Shown here: in pieces, positions 1-9,298 of the stretch
Numbering within the stretch: position 1 is the first letter of the stretch
Layout: the number at the start of each line of letters is the position of its first letter
DNA from: Neisseria musculi
Lineage (GTDB): Bacteria > Pseudomonadota > Gammaproteobacteria > Burkholderiales > Neisseriaceae
Assembly (NCBI RefSeq): GCF_014297595.2
Contig: NZ_CP060414.2
Coordinates: forward strand, 62,001 to 126,000
Direction: 5' to 3'
Length of the DNA stretch: 64,000 nt
The notes under the pieces: generated by a model
What the model was told of the DNA's origin: nothing
Seen by the model: only the letters and a program-made list of their open reading frames with translations
The model's database searches: none
Translations under genes and position numbers: made by a program

Positions 1-48
1 GTGGTTGCCGTATTTTTGGTTCAGCGCGGTGCTGTTGTTACCGATGGG

Positions 49-945
49 TCATAAACCGTTTGATATTATCTTGAACGGCGTTTTTTCAATTTGCCCTGAA
101 TCAAACGAATGCGGCGGCCGGAAACATTCCCATATCGGTCGGCATATGTCGGGCAAGGCCGGGCAGGCGCCCAAAATGCCGCCGCCGTAACCGCTCTGCC
201 GGTGGAAATCGCTGCCGGCGCTGGAAAGAAAACCGTAGCGTTCGGCCGAGAGGGCATAGTTTAAGCGGTCGTTTTGACCGCTGCGGCCGCTGTGCACTTC
301 GATGGCCGCGCCGCCCGATGCTTTGAATGCTTCAAACAGGTTGCGTTTGGCTGTTGCGGAAAAACCATAGCGCATGGGGTGGGCGATAACGGCCAGCCCG
401 CCCGCACCGTTGATTGCGGCCACGGCAGCGGCCAAATCCGCCCATTCGTGCGGCACAGAAGCGGGTTTGCCGTCGCCCAGATATTTGCTGAAAGCCTGCT
501 GTTGGTTGCGCACATGGCCTGTGTTAATCAGAAACTCGGCCACATGGGTGCGCGATACGGTTTCGGGGTTGGCGGCCAGAGCGAGCGCGCCTTCGTATGC
601 GCCGCCGATGCCTTGCTTCTCGAGCTTGGCGGCAATGGCTTGCAAGCGTTTCAGACGGCCTTTGCGCACTTCGGCCAGCAGGTTTTGCAAATCTTCGTTG
701 CCGTCATCAAAATCCAGCCCGACAATGTGCACGGTGCGCTTGCGCCAGGTAACGGAAATTTCCACGCCGTTAATCAGGCGGATGCCGCATTTTTGCGCTT
801 CGGCGCGCGCTTCGGTCAGCCCGCCGGTGTGGTCGTGGTCAGTGAGCGCGAGCAGGGTGCAGCCGTTGGCGTGCGCCAGCCGTACCACTTCGGCGGGGCT
901 TAAGCGGCCGTCTGAAACATTGGAATGGCAGTGCAGATCTATCAT
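49..945 (-). CDS. PHP-domain phosphoesterase (RNase AM/YciV-like)
   Basis: This 298-residue protein begins with the PHP signature: a D-L-H-C-H-S-N motif at residues 3-9, L-T-D-H-D-H at about 34-39, a G-x-E-I-S segment near 60, and late A-H-P and G-S-D-F-H motifs. These are the metal ligands of the polymerase-and-histidinol-phosphatase family. Members of the YciV/TrpH branch remove nucleotides from RNA 5' ends or hydrolyse 3',5'-nucleoside bisphosphates, and cytosolic action is expected here. It is the last gene of a minus-strand group with two small genes upstream, 9 bases after the oxidoreductase-like gene. The C-terminal 40 residues look less conserved than the rest. The exact substrate is inferred from the family only. 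Confidence 0.85.
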   Translation of the reverse strand: MIDLHCHSNVSDGRLSPAEVVRLAHANGCTLLALTDHDHTGGLTEARAEAQKCGIRLINGVEISVTWRKRTVHIVGLDFDDGNEDLQNLLAEVRKGRLKRLQAIAAKLEKQGIGGAYEGALALAANPETVSRTHVAEFLINTGHVRNQQQAFSKYLGDGKPASVPHEWADLAAAVAAINGAGGLAVIAHPMRYGFSATAKRNLFEAFKASGGAAIEVHSGRSGQNDRLNYALSAERYGFLSSAGSDFHRQSGYGGGILGACPALPDICRPIWECFRPPHSFDSGQIEKTPFKIISNGL

Positions 946-954
946 GGTTGCCTT

Positions 955-1155
955 TCAGACGGCCTTATCCCCGCCGCCCGCTTTTTCGGCAAGCTGCGCC
1001 TGCCATTGCTGCTGCTGCGCATCGTAGGCGGCTTTTTGGTGCCAATAAACCGTTTGGATGCACGCATCGCCGCAATCGCTGCCGCAGCATTCCCATGCTT
1101 CGGGGCGCACGGGCTCGGGCAGCAGGTTTTCAGGTTTCAGTTTGTTCGGGGTCAT
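955..1155 (-). CDS. Oxidoreductase-like domain small protein
   Basis: A 66-residue protein with the compact pattern P-x-R-P-x-x-W-E-C-C-G-S-D-C-G-D-A-C-x-x-x-V-Y-W, a close match to the oxidoreductase-like N-terminal domain family (PF09791), which is defined by paired cysteines and a following aromatic stretch. The cysteines suggest metal binding, but no reaction is established for this family. It overlaps the preceding S4-domain gene by 26 bases in another frame and lies just upstream of the PHP gene, so translational coupling is likely. Confidence 0.75.
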   Translation of the reverse strand: MTPNKLKPENLLPEPVRPEAWECCGSDCGDACIQTVYWHQKAAYDAQQQQWQAQLAEKAGGGDKAV

Positions 1156-1372
1156 GGCCGTTTTCGATTTCTAACACCGCGCCGTTAAATTCAATCACTT
1201 CGCCGCCGCGTATTTTGGCGGTTTTGCGGGTTTCGGTTTTGCCGTTGCGCAACACCTGCCCGCCGGCAATCGCCGCTTTGGCTTGGCCGCCGCTATTGGT
1301 TAAGCCGGCCAGTTTGAGCAGGTCGCATAAGGCGATGTATTCGTGGTTTTCCAGATAGATAGTGGCGTGCAT
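1130..1372 (-). CDS. S4-domain RNA-binding protein (YbcJ-like)
   Basis: This 80-residue protein is almost entirely an S4 RNA-binding fold. It has the segment L-C-D-L-L-K-L-A-G-L-T-N-S-G-G-Q-A-K near residues 16-33, followed by G-x-V-x-x-N-G-x-x-x-x-R-K-x-x-K-I-R-x-G-E-x-I, typical of the YbcJ/YaaA group of free-standing S4 proteins. These bind structured RNA, probably on the ribosome, but the target is not known. It is the first gene of the minus-strand trio and overlaps the next gene. The 340 bases between it and katA carry the divergent promoters. Confidence 0.8.
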   Translation of the reverse strand: MHATIYLENHEYIALCDLLKLAGLTNSGGQAKAAIAGGQVLRNGKTETRKTAKIRGGEVIEFNGAVLEIENGHDPEQTET

Positions 1373-1712
1373 ACTGATTCGGATAAATAAAAATACTATT
1401 CTACGTTAAAACAGCATATTGCCCCTAGTTTTGCTATATGCTATCGATTTTTGGTTTTTGATTTAAAATTACTAAAATTAATGAGATTGATAGTTGTGAA
1501 AGGAAAGCTGTTTAGGTATAGTTGCCCCATTGCTTCATCAGCAGGCAATAATATAACGGGAGCTTTATTTCGGGCGCAGGCTGCCGCCGGCCGCCGGAAG
1601 CAGGCTTTCCACACAAACACCCGGATACCGCACATCAGGATTTTGTTGTTTCGGCCGGTATCGGCGAAATCAACATTATATCAACTGCCAAACTTATCCA
1701 AAAGGAACAACC
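1373..1712. other. Divergent intergenic region upstream of katA
   Basis: About 340 bases without a credible gene, between the S4-domain gene (minus) and katA (plus). It is AT-rich in its first half. A TATAGT hexamer at 1517-1522 is a possible -10 element, but the nearest TTGATA (1487-1492) is too far upstream to pair with it, so no promoter is called. No clear OxyR or Fur site was recognised by eye. Confidence 0.3.
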
Positions 1713-3221
1713 ATGAGTAAATGCCCTGTAACCCATTTGACCCGCAGCAACGGCGCCCCTGTTTCCGACAATCAAAACAGTCTCACTGCAGGCCCGCGCG
1801 GTCCGTTGTTGGCTCAAGATTTGTGGCTCAATGAAAAATTGGCCGATTTTGCGCGTGAAGTTATCCCCGAGCGCCGTATGCATGCCAAAGGCAGCGGCGC
1901 ATTCGGTACTTTCACCGTAACCAACGACATCACTAAATATACCCGTGCCGCCATTTTCAGCAAAGTGGGTAAAAAAACCGAAATGTTCGCCCGCTTCACC
2001 ACGGTTGCCGGCGAGCGTGGCGCAGCCGATGCCGAGCGCGACATCCGCGGCTTTGCGTTGAAATTCTACACCGAAGAGGGCAACTGGGATATGGTGGGCA
2101 ATAACACCCCAGTGTTTTTCCTGCGCGACCCCCGCAAGTTTCCCGATTTGAACAAAGCCGTTAAGCGTGATCCGCGCACCAATATGCGCAGTGCCACCAA
2201 CAACTGGGATTTTTGGACACTGCTGCCCGAGGCTTTCCACCAAGTAACCATCGTGATGAGCGACCGCGGTATTCCGAAATCTTACCGCCATATGCACGGT
2301 TTTGGTTCGCATACCTACAGCTTCTGGAACGAAGCCGGCGAGCGTTTCTGGGTGAAATTCCACTTCCGCACCCAGCAAGGCATTGAAAACCTTTCTAACG
2401 AAGAGGCCGAAAAAATCATCGGCCAGGATCGTGAAAGCCATCAGAAAGATTTATACGAAGCCATCGAGCGCGGCGATTTTCCGAAATGGAAAATGTATGT
2501 GCAGATTATGCCCGAAGCCGATGCAGAAAAAGTGCCCTACCATCCGTTTGATTTGACTAAAGTATGGCCGAAGGGTGATTACCCGCTGATCGAAGTGGGT
2601 GAGTTCGAGCTGAACCGCAACCCCGAAAATTTCTTTGCCGATGTAGAGCAGTCTGCTTTCGCACCGAGCAACCTGGTTCCCGGTATCAGCGTATCGCCCG
2701 ATAAAATGCTGCAGGCGCGCCTGTTTAACTATGCCGATGCACAACGCTACCGCTTGGGCGTGAACCGCAACCAGATTCCGGTAAACGCACCGCGCTGCCC
2801 CGTGCACAGCAATGCCCGCGACGGCTACGGACGAGTAGACGGCAACTACGGCAGCACCATTGCCTACGAACCCAACAGTTTCCAACAATGGCAGGAGCAG
2901 CCCCAATATGCCGAGCCGCCCCTGAAAATCAACGGCGATGCCGCCCATTGGAACTTCCGCGAAGACGATGCCGATTATTTCAGCCAGCCCCGCGCGCTGT
3001 TTAACCTGATGAGCAGCGAGCAGAAAGAAACGCTGTTTAAAAACACAGCCGCAGGCATGGGCGATGCGCCGGATTTCATCAAATACCGCCATATCCGCAA
3101 CTGCGTGAAATGCGATCCTGCTTACGGTGAAGGCGTGGCCAAAGCCTTAGGCTTGACCGTGGCTGATGCCGAAGCCGCCCGCGCAAACGATCCTGCATTG
3201 GGTCAGCCGGGATTGCTGTAA
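1713..3221 (+). CDS. katA: Catalase (monofunctional haem catalase)
   Basis: A 502-residue protein that converts hydrogen peroxide to water and oxygen. The distal haem histidine is H57 in [12 protein letters not shown]. The distal asparagine lies in [10 protein letters not shown] near residue 130. The haem-ligand tyrosine lies in [11 protein letters not shown]. Length and sequence match the single catalase of gonococcus and meningococcus very closely, including the S-K-C-P-V-T-H-L-T start. An AAAGGA ribosome-binding site lies just before the ATG. Catalase is the main peroxide defence of Neisseria. It stands alone on the plus strand with a DUS terminator about 80 bases downstream. Confidence 0.97.
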   Translation: MSKCPVTHLTRSNGAPVSDNQNSLTAGPRGPLLAQDLWLNEKLADFAREVIPERRMHAKGSGAFGTFTVTNDITKYTRAAIFSKVGKKTEMFARFTTVAGERGAADAERDIRGFALKFYTEEGNWDMVGNNTPVFFLRDPRKFPDLNKAVKRDPRTNMRSATNNWDFWTLLPEAFHQVTIVMSDRGIPKSYRHMHGFGSHTYSFWNEAGERFWVKFHFRTQQGIENLSNEEAEKIIGQDRESHQKDLYEAIERGDFPKWKMYVQIMPEADAEKVPYHPFDLTKVWPKGDYPLIEVGEFELNRNPENFFADVEQSAFAPSNLVPGISVSPDKMLQARLFNYADAQRYRLGVNRNQIPVNAPRCPVHSNARDGYGRVDGNYGSTIAYEPNSFQQWQEQPQYAEPPLKINGDAAHWNFREDDADYFSQPRALFNLMSSEQKETLFKNTAAGMGDAPDFIKYRHIRNCVKCDPAYGEGVAKALGLTVADAEAARANDPALGQPGLL

Positions 3222-3280
3222 TGTGGTTGGAAATCGGCGAGTTGTTGGCTGAAACCGTTAGCCGTTACCGCAAACGTTAA
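3221..3280 (+). CDS. Possible 19-residue peptide overlapping the katA stop
   Basis: The ATG shares its first base with the TAA stop of katA (TAATG), an arrangement typical of translational coupling. It opens a 19-codon frame, [19 protein letters not shown], ending in TAA. The product would be a short amphipathic helix with a basic end. No family is recognised and chance occurrence is quite possible. Confidence 0.25.
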   Translation: MWLEIGELLAETVSRYRKR

Positions 3281-3285
3281 GACAA

Positions 3286-3402
3286 CAACCCGCGTTTAAA
3301 TAGGCCGTCTGAAAATGTTTTCAGACGGCCTTAAATCTTTTTTATTGCCGCAGGGCTTGACCCGGTTGTTTGAATCCCGAAAACAGCAATATCTTGAATC
3401 CG
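3286..3402. repeat. Repeat unit 1 downstream of katA
   Basis: About 117 bases that recur with small differences at 3506-3627. Both copies hold an inverted DUS pair, a shared ATTGCCGCAGGGCTTG segment and a shared ATATCTTGAATC end. The two units form a direct repeat spaced by roughly 220 bases. Confidence 0.75.
3303..3330 (+). terminator. DUS-pair terminator after katA
   Basis: Inverted GGCCGTCTGAAAA and TTTCAGACGGCC arms form a perfect stem with a short loop, followed by a T-rich run. This is the usual Neisseria arrangement in which two DUS act as a rho-independent terminator. Confidence 0.8.
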
Positions 3403-3505
3403 TTTTATTGCCGGTATAAGCCAGCAGACAGTATAGACAGTACGGCTCGGGTTCTGTTGCCGCTTGGTTTGCTGAACAAATCGTTTTCTTTGAGCTAAGG
3501 GGCGG

Positions 3506-3627
3506 CAACCCGCATTTAACAACAGGCCGTCTGAAAATGTTTTTCAGACGGCCTTAAATCTTTGCTATTGCCGCAGGGCTTGCCCCTAGTGTTTGAATCC
3601 CAAAAAAACAGCCATATCTTGAATCTG
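3506..3627. repeat. Repeat unit 2 downstream of katA
   Basis: Second copy of the 3286-3402 unit, again containing an inverted DUS pair (3525-3553) that could terminate transcription. The rest of the 3281-3840 gap holds no recognisable gene. Confidence 0.75.
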
Positions 3628-3840
3628 CGTTATTTGGGTGTGAGGCCGTAAGCTGTAAGCAGTAAGTATAAGTATCGCAATCCCATTTTAAAATAATGAT
3701 TGCGTTATGCAGTCTTGCACGCTGATATGGTTTGCGGCCGGCCGTCTGAAATTTATCGTGGGAATGGGCTGCAGCGTGGCGGGTTGGCTGCAGCAGTTTC
3801 CATTTAATCTGCCGTGCCGCAGGAGCAGGGGCGGGTTCGG

Positions 3841-5337
3841 TTACATCAGCACGATATCGTATTGTTCCTGCGTGTAGGCCGTTTCCACTGCCAGCGAAAT
3901 CGGTTTGCCGATAAAGTCGATCAGCATCGCCAGCGATTGTGATTCTTCATCGAGAAACAGGTCGATAACGTTGGGCGCGGCGAGAATTCGGAATTCTTTG
4001 GCATCGTAGCGGCGGGCTTCGCGCACGATTTCGCGCTGGATTTCGTAGCACACGGTTTGCGGGGTTTTCAGACGGCCTCTGCCTTGGCATGAGGGGCAGG
4101 GTTCGCACAGAATGTGGCTGAGGTTTTCACGGGTGCGTTTGCGGGTCAGCTCTACCAGGCCGAGGCTGGTGAAGCCGTTGAGGGTAACGCGGGTGCGGTC
4201 GAAGCTTAGGGCTTTGGCTAACTCCTGCAATACGGCTTCGCGGTGGGTGTCGTGCGCCATATCGATGAAGTCGATGATGATGATGCCGCCGAGGTTGCGC
4301 AGACGCAGTTCGCGGGCGATAGTGTGGCAGGCTTCGAGATTGGTACGGAAGATGGTTTCATCGAAATTGCGGGTGCCCACGAAACCGCCGGTGTTCACAT
4401 CGATGGTGGTCATGGCTTCGGTGGCTTCGATAATCAGATAGCTGCCGAAATTGAGATTGACGCGCGGCTGCAGGGCGCGGTTGATTTCCTGTTCGACATT
4501 GTGGCTTTCAAACAATGGCCGCTCGCCTTGAAACAGGCGGATTTTTCCGGCGGCGCCCGGCACATAAAGCTCGGCAAATTCCTGTATGCGCTGGTGGTTT
4601 TCTTTGGAATCGACCAGGATTTCCCGGGTGTTGTCGCTGAACATATCGCGCAACACGCGCAGGCTCAGGGGCAGATCCTGATAAAGCAGGGTTTCGGGAG
4701 GACGGGTTTTGGCCTGATGCCGGATGTTTTCCCACACTTTGGTGAGGTAGCCGATATCGGCCGAAAGCTCGGCATCGCTGGCATTTTCGGCACTGGTGCG
4801 GATAATGTAGCCCTGCCCGGTGCCGTGTTCCGGCAGCAGGCCGGCCAGGCGGCGGCGCAGGATGTTGCGCTCTTCTTCGTCTTCGATGCGTTGAGAAATG
4901 CCGATATGGTCTTCTTGCGGCAGATGCACCAAAAAACGCCCGGCCAGCGAAATCTGCGTGGAAAGGCGCGCGCCTTTGGTGTTGATGGGGTCTTTAATCA
5001 CCTGCACCAGCACCGATTGGCCTTCAAACAGCATATGCTCGATACGCTGGGTTTCATCGGGGTTGCGGCGCTGTTCGAGCACATCGACAATATGCAGAAA
5101 TGCCGCCCGCTCCAAGCCGATGTCGATAAACGCGCTCTGCATGCCGGGCAGTACGCGGCGGACCACGCCCAAATAGATGTTGCCCACCAGGCCGTGGCCG
5201 CTGTTGCGTTCGATATGCAGCTCGCAGATATTATTTTCTTCCAGCACCGCCACGCGCGTTTCCTGAGGAGTGATGTTGACCAGCACGGTTTCGGGCGGGC
5301 GTACCGTGTCTTTGGGCAGGGGGATACCGTTTAACAT
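3841..5337 (-). CDS. rng: Ribonuclease G
   Basis: A 498-residue endoribonuclease of the RNase E/G family, acting in the cytosol on 5' monophosphorylated RNA, including 16S rRNA 5'-end maturation. An S1-like domain is visible early (F-I-D-I-G-L-E-R-A-A-F-L-H). The catalytic aspartates lie in T-T-I-D-V-N-T-G-G and G-I-I-I-I-D-F-I-D-M. The Zn-link cysteines are in C-E-P-C-P-S-C-Q-G-R-G. The length fits RNase G rather than the longer RNase E with its C-terminal scaffold. The start is placed at 5337 because an AAAGGG site precedes it. The upstream in-frame extension contains a DUS pair and is unlikely to be translated. Confidence 0.93.
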   Translation of the reverse strand: MLNGIPLPKDTVRPPETVLVNITPQETRVAVLEENNICELHIERNSGHGLVGNIYLGVVRRVLPGMQSAFIDIGLERAAFLHIVDVLEQRRNPDETQRIEHMLFEGQSVLVQVIKDPINTKGARLSTQISLAGRFLVHLPQEDHIGISQRIEDEEERNILRRRLAGLLPEHGTGQGYIIRTSAENASDAELSADIGYLTKVWENIRHQAKTRPPETLLYQDLPLSLRVLRDMFSDNTREILVDSKENHQRIQEFAELYVPGAAGKIRLFQGERPLFESHNVEQEINRALQPRVNLNFGSYLIIEATEAMTTIDVNTGGFVGTRNFDETIFRTNLEACHTIARELRLRNLGGIIIIDFIDMAHDTHREAVLQELAKALSFDRTRVTLNGFTSLGLVELTRKRTRENLSHILCEPCPSCQGRGRLKTPQTVCYEIQREIVREARRYDAKEFRILAAPNVIDLFLDEESQSLAMLIDFIGKPISLAVETAYTQEQYDIVLM

Positions 5338-5467
5338 AAATAACCCTTTAAAATATAAAAATACTTTTGCAATCGGTTTTCGGGGGAAAGCCGATTGCAA
5401 AAGTGTTTTCAGGTTTTGGGTAAGGGTAAATGATACGCTAAAGGCATGGTTTAAGCAAAAAGCCACA

Positions 5468-5495
5468 GGCCGTCTGAACACAGTTTCAGACGGCC
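5468..5495 (-). terminator. DUS-pair terminator after ccsA
   Basis: GGCCGTCTGAA and TTCAGACGGCC arms around a six-base loop lie 20 bases beyond the ccsA stop on the minus strand. Confidence 0.7.
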
Positions 5496-5514
5496 TGAAG
5501 TGCAATGGCTGCCG

Positions 5515-6711
5515 TTACAGGGTGCCGTAGGAGTGCAGCCCGCTGAGAAACATATTCACGCCCACGAATGCAAAGGCGGTGATAAACAGGCCGATAACCG
5601 CCCACCATGCCAGCACTTTGCCGCGCCAGCCCGCTACCAGCCGCATATGCAGCCACACGGCGTAGTTGAGCCACACGATAAACGCCCAGGTTTCTTTAGG
5701 ATCCCAGCTCCAGTAACGCCCCCAGGCATCGGCGGCCCACAGCGCGCCGAGTATGGTGGCAATGGTGAAAAACAGAAAGCCGACAGCGATGGCTTTATAC
5801 ATCACTTCTTCGATGGTTTGCGAATCGGGCAGCCAGGATTTTTTGCCGGCGTTTTCATTGCGGAGGGCCATCAGTTCGGCAATGCCGAGCATGGCGGAAA
5901 TGCAGAATGCGCCGTAGCCGATAAAGTTGGCAGGCACATGGATTTTCATCCACCACGATTGCAGCGCGGGAATCAGCGGCTGGATGGTGTGCGCTTCGCG
6001 CGACAGGCTGTACCACAACACAAACACCACCACGGCAGCCATAAACGAGAGTACGAAGCCGCCGAGTTTCTGCACGGCGAATCTGCTTTCGTAATAGAGA
6101 TACATCAAAGCGGTAATCACCAAAAACAGAATAAACACTTCATAAAGGTTGGAAACGGGGATGTGGCCGGCATCGGGGCGCAGCAGGTAGCTTTCGTGCC
6201 AGCGCACCAGCAGGCCGATGAAGCCTGCCAGCGCAGAAACCCAGGTGAGCACGGTGCCGATACCCAACAGCGTGTTGGTGGCGGTTTGCCGCCGGTGTGC
6301 GGTAAATGCGCCGGCGATGTAGCAAAACAGAGCCAGAAACACGGTGGCACACTGCCACATTACTGCCGACTGGCTGCTGAGAAAATATTTCAGCAAAAAG
6401 CGGTCGGCGTGGGCGATGTTGCCGCCGTAAAGCTGCACGGCTCCGTAGGCCGATAGCAGGGAGGCTGGGGTAAACCAGCGCAGCGGTTTGAAAAACCAGC
6501 CCAGCAGCACGGCTGCGGCGGCGCAGAACCACAAAATCGCCACTTCGTAAGCATCCATGCGGTGGCTGATCTGAAGTTGTGCAAACACTGCGGTTAGGGT
6601 TGCTGCCAAAGCAAACAGCCAGTCCCAAATGTTGAGGCGGCGTAAAAAAGATTTGTGGGCCAGCAGGGCGTGTCCGGATAGTTTTTCGGTGTTGTTGATG
6701 GTTTGGTTCAT
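5515..6711 (-). CDS. ccsA: Cytochrome c biogenesis haem-handling protein CcsA/ResC
   Basis: A 398-residue polytopic inner-membrane protein with about eight hydrophobic segments. Near the C-terminus it carries the tryptophan-rich haem-handling motif, seen as W-G-R-Y-W-S-W-D-P-K-E-T-W, flanked by histidines of the CcsA/ResC/CcmC/CcmF superfamily. In System II cytochrome maturation it carries haem across the membrane and, with ResB, attaches it to CxxCH apocytochromes. The partner resB lies immediately upstream on the same strand (about 70 bases apart, with a DUS hairpin between). Databases also call this protein CcsB. Its clients in this window include cytochrome c4. Confidence 0.92.
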   Translation of the reverse strand: MNQTINNTEKLSGHALLAHKSFLRRLNIWDWLFALAATLTAVFAQLQISHRMDAYEVAILWFCAAAAVLLGWFFKPLRWFTPASLLSAYGAVQLYGGNIAHADRFLLKYFLSSQSAVMWQCATVFLALFCYIAGAFTAHRRQTATNTLLGIGTVLTWVSALAGFIGLLVRWHESYLLRPDAGHIPVSNLYEVFILFLVITALMYLYYESRFAVQKLGGFVLSFMAAVVVFVLWYSLSREAHTIQPLIPALQSWWMKIHVPANFIGYGAFCISAMLGIAELMALRNENAGKKSWLPDSQTIEEVMYKAIAVGFLFFTIATILGALWAADAWGRYWSWDPKETWAFIVWLNYAVWLHMRLVAGWRGKVLAWWAVIGLFITAFAFVGVNMFLSGLHSYGTL

Positions 6712-6737
6712 GGTGTGTCAAGCCTCAAGCGGTATTG

Positions 6738-6770
6738 TTCAGACGGCCGGCAGGGCAGCGGCCGTCTGAA
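6738..6770 (-). terminator. Inverted DUS hairpin between resB and ccsA
   Basis: TTCAGACGGCC and GGCCGTCTGAA flank an 11-base centre. It could attenuate transcription between the two cytochrome maturation genes. There is no strong T run, so it may be only a paired uptake site. Confidence 0.4.
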
Positions 6771-6782
6771 TAATGCTCCGTA

Positions 6783-8801
6783 TCAATCGGTGTGTTTCAA
6801 ATCGGCGGCCAGGGTTTCGAGGGCGGCCGCGTGTTTGGGAAACTCTTTCTGTAAATCGCGTTCGTTGCGCGAGGACGACATCGAAAAGCGTATGCCGTCT
6901 TTATCGAATAATACCCATGCGCGCTTTTCGCGGATGTAAAACATAAATACCGTGCCCAAAACCAGCAGCACCGAGCCGAGATAAACCAGCGATGCACCGG
7001 GTGCGCGGGTCATCTGCAGCCCGGAGGAGCGCACTTCTTTATAGCCGTCCAGCTGCAGCAGCACGGGGGCGGGGTATTCGGTGAGGCCGGTGTAGGCATC
7101 CATGCTGTTGAGCAGGAAGCGGTTGCGCGCTGCGCCGGGCTGCCATTCGGGCAGTTGGTAGGTTTTAATGGTGTCGTCAAGCAGAACATTCATCGCGCTA
7201 TAGAGCATTTGGTAGAAAAAGCCTTGCATTTTTTCCTGTTCGGCAGGCGGGATGCTGTTTTCGAGATGGTCGTTCAGTGCCAAATAGCCGCCTTTGGCGA
7301 AAATCGCCAGCGTGTTTTCGGCGGCTTGGCTGAATACTTTGCGTATGTTTTCGGGAGCTGCGGCGGAGGAAGCCGCAATCACGCGTTTGCGCACTTCTGG
7401 GTTGCCCAAATGCTCGCGCAGGGCCATGAAGGTGTTGATGCTGCCGCTGCCGTCCATTGGAATGCGCAGCCAGCGGTATTGCTGCTCCAGGCCTGAGCGC
7501 GTGCCGGTGATGTAGAAATAGTCTTCTTCCTGCTTCACCGGCAGCATATAGTTTTTGTATTCAACGGCCTGCCCTGCCTTGTCGCGGATACGGTACACGA
7601 TAGAGGGGCCGATGTTGGTGAATTTTTTATCCTGTTTTACGCTGCGCACATCATTGACGGCCGTCTGAAAGCTCGGTTTGCCTTTTTCCCGGGGGGCACT
7701 CATGTCTTCTACATTTAACGCTGTGAATTGGTCGAACTCCAAGCGGTATTGTTTGTTGCCCAGGTTGAGCGGGAAGGCATTCATCGATACGGCATCCATT
7801 TGGGCCGGCGTGCGGCTGCGGCTGCCGAGATTCCAAACCTTGAATTTCAAGTTGGAACCGCCATCGGCAAAGCTGGCCTGATAGATGGTGATGCCGTCAA
7901 TTGTGAGCGGGTGGTTGACGCGTATGGTTTTTTCGGTTTTGCCGCCGCCGGCTTTGCCGGTTATCACCAAATCGCTGGCAAAGTCTTTGGGCATACCGGT
8001 GTCGTAGAAGTCGATATGGAATTTTTTCAATTCAACGCTGAAGGGCAAATCCTGCACCAGCATACCTTTGTCGGCATTTAAAAACACCACGTCGGCGCTT
8101 TGGCCTTCGGTGATGTTTACATTGCCGCGAAACGAAATATTGCCGCTGCCCAAAATGCTTTCGGGTTGGAAATCTTTGGCAAACACAGAGTGGTTGTCCG
8201 GCACGATTTTGCCGGTGATGATGCCGGCTTTGAGCAGCAGGTTGCTGTCTATCAGACCGCCCAGGCAGATAACGATGATGGAGGCGTGGGCGAAAATATA
8301 GCCCCATTTGTTTATTGCCCCTTTTTTCGCGGCCACCAGCACCGAGCCGTCTTCACGCTCGGCGGTTCTGCTGCTGAAACCCTGCACGCTTAAATAGCGT
8401 GCGGCGGTTTCGGGGGAAAGCCCGCTGCCGATCAGCGCGGTATGCTTCATTGCTGCCAGCGATTTTTTGCCTGCATGGATGCGGAACGACTTCATTTCGC
8501 GCACAAACGGCGGAATGTTGCGCCACAGGCACAGGCCGGTTGAAAGTACCAGAAAAATCATAATCAGCACGAACCAGGCCGAGGCATACACATCGTATAA
8601 CCCCAAAAAGCCGAAGATTTCCGACCAAAACGGGCCGAATTTCACCACATAGTCAGTAGGCTGCTGGTTTTGCTGCAATACGGTGCCGATAATCGATGCC
8701 ACGCCCAAAAGGCTGAGCAGGGCAACGGCAAAGCGCATGGAGCTTAAAAAAGCAAACCACGGCCTGCGGATGAGCGGGGTGGAAGAGCGGGGTTTTGCCA
8801 T
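6783..8801 (-). CDS. resB: Cytochrome c biogenesis protein ResB/Ccs1
   Basis: About 672 residues. Three hydrophobic segments occur near the N-terminus (for example around F-A-F-L-S-S-M-R-F-A-V-A-L-L-S-L-L-G), followed by a large periplasmic region and a last membrane segment near the C-terminus (S-L-V-Y-L-G-S-V-L-L-V-L-G-T-V-F). This is the ResB topology. With CcsA it forms the System II cytochrome c synthetase, ResB being thought to hold the apocytochrome and keep its cysteines reduced. The start at 8801 (M-A-K-P-R-S-S-T-P) is preferred because the longer frame reads through a DUS. The ribosome-binding site is weak. It is first in a resB-ccsA operon. Confidence 0.9.
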   Translation of the reverse strand: MAKPRSSTPLIRRPWFAFLSSMRFAVALLSLLGVASIIGTVLQQNQQPTDYVVKFGPFWSEIFGFLGLYDVYASAWFVLIMIFLVLSTGLCLWRNIPPFVREMKSFRIHAGKKSLAAMKHTALIGSGLSPETAARYLSVQGFSSRTAEREDGSVLVAAKKGAINKWGYIFAHASIIVICLGGLIDSNLLLKAGIITGKIVPDNHSVFAKDFQPESILGSGNISFRGNVNITEGQSADVVFLNADKGMLVQDLPFSVELKKFHIDFYDTGMPKDFASDLVITGKAGGGKTEKTIRVNHPLTIDGITIYQASFADGGSNLKFKVWNLGSRSRTPAQMDAVSMNAFPLNLGNKQYRLEFDQFTALNVEDMSAPREKGKPSFQTAVNDVRSVKQDKKFTNIGPSIVYRIRDKAGQAVEYKNYMLPVKQEEDYFYITGTRSGLEQQYRWLRIPMDGSGSINTFMALREHLGNPEVRKRVIAASSAAAPENIRKVFSQAAENTLAIFAKGGYLALNDHLENSIPPAEQEKMQGFFYQMLYSAMNVLLDDTIKTYQLPEWQPGAARNRFLLNSMDAYTGLTEYPAPVLLQLDGYKEVRSSGLQMTRAPGASLVYLGSVLLVLGTVFMFYIREKRAWVLFDKDGIRFSMSSSRNERDLQKEFPKHAAALETLAADLKHTD

Positions 8802-9249
8802 AAGGTTATCATGTTGATTATCAGGGTTTGATGCCCGGAAAGTGCCGCACCTGTGCCTGAGGCCGTCTGAAACCGGTGAGGGCAGATAAAAACAGGGTGG
8901 GGCATTTCCTTGCAACAGGTCGGGGTATATTTTGTTTAAACCAAGGATTGTGTGCCGGCTTTATGTTGCGGTCGGAAAAGCCGCCGTATTTTACAATAAT
9001 GCGGCAGTAAAAATTTTATTTTCTCGGCAATGCCGGTTATGGCACCAGGAAAAGTTTGTCGGGCCGCTGCAATCATGGTCATTCCCGCCCGCCGCACCGG
9101 CAGTGTCTCAAGTGTTTGCATGCTGTTTGTCAAATGTGGGTTTGCGACCGTCTGAAGCAGCGTAAAACCCAAAAGTTTGGTGTCGCAGCCCGAAAAACAA
9201 TGCACAGATGCCTTGTGCAGGCAGCCGCTGCGTCAAACAGGCAACCAAA
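8802..9249. other. Intergenic region, no gene seen
   Basis: About 450 bases between resB and the cytochrome c4 terminator. One DUS occurs near 8862 and a degenerate one near 9150. A short open frame on the minus strand has no signal, motif or ribosome-binding site and is not called. The promoter of the resB-ccsA operon should lie at the left end. Confidence 0.4.
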
Positions 9250-9276
9250 GGCCGTCTGAATATTCTTCAGACGGCC
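9250..9276 (-). terminator. DUS-pair terminator after cytochrome c4
   Basis: A perfect GGCCGTCTGAA / TTCAGACGGCC stem with a five-base loop, 22 bases beyond the cytochrome c4 stop. Confidence 0.75.
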
Positions 9277-9298
9277 TTTGGCCGGCGGCAGCCCTTAA

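Noticed and set aside
1487..1522. TTGATA and TATAGT as a katA promoter
   Set aside because: The 24-base spacing is too long for a sigma-70 promoter.
4243..5334. Long plus-strand open frame opposite rng
   Set aside because: Shadow of the G+C-rich rng gene; no motif, and the rng frame carries all family signatures.
8936..9205. 89-codon minus-strand frame between resB and cytochrome c4
   Set aside because: No ribosome-binding site, no domain, and it reads through a degenerate uptake sequence.
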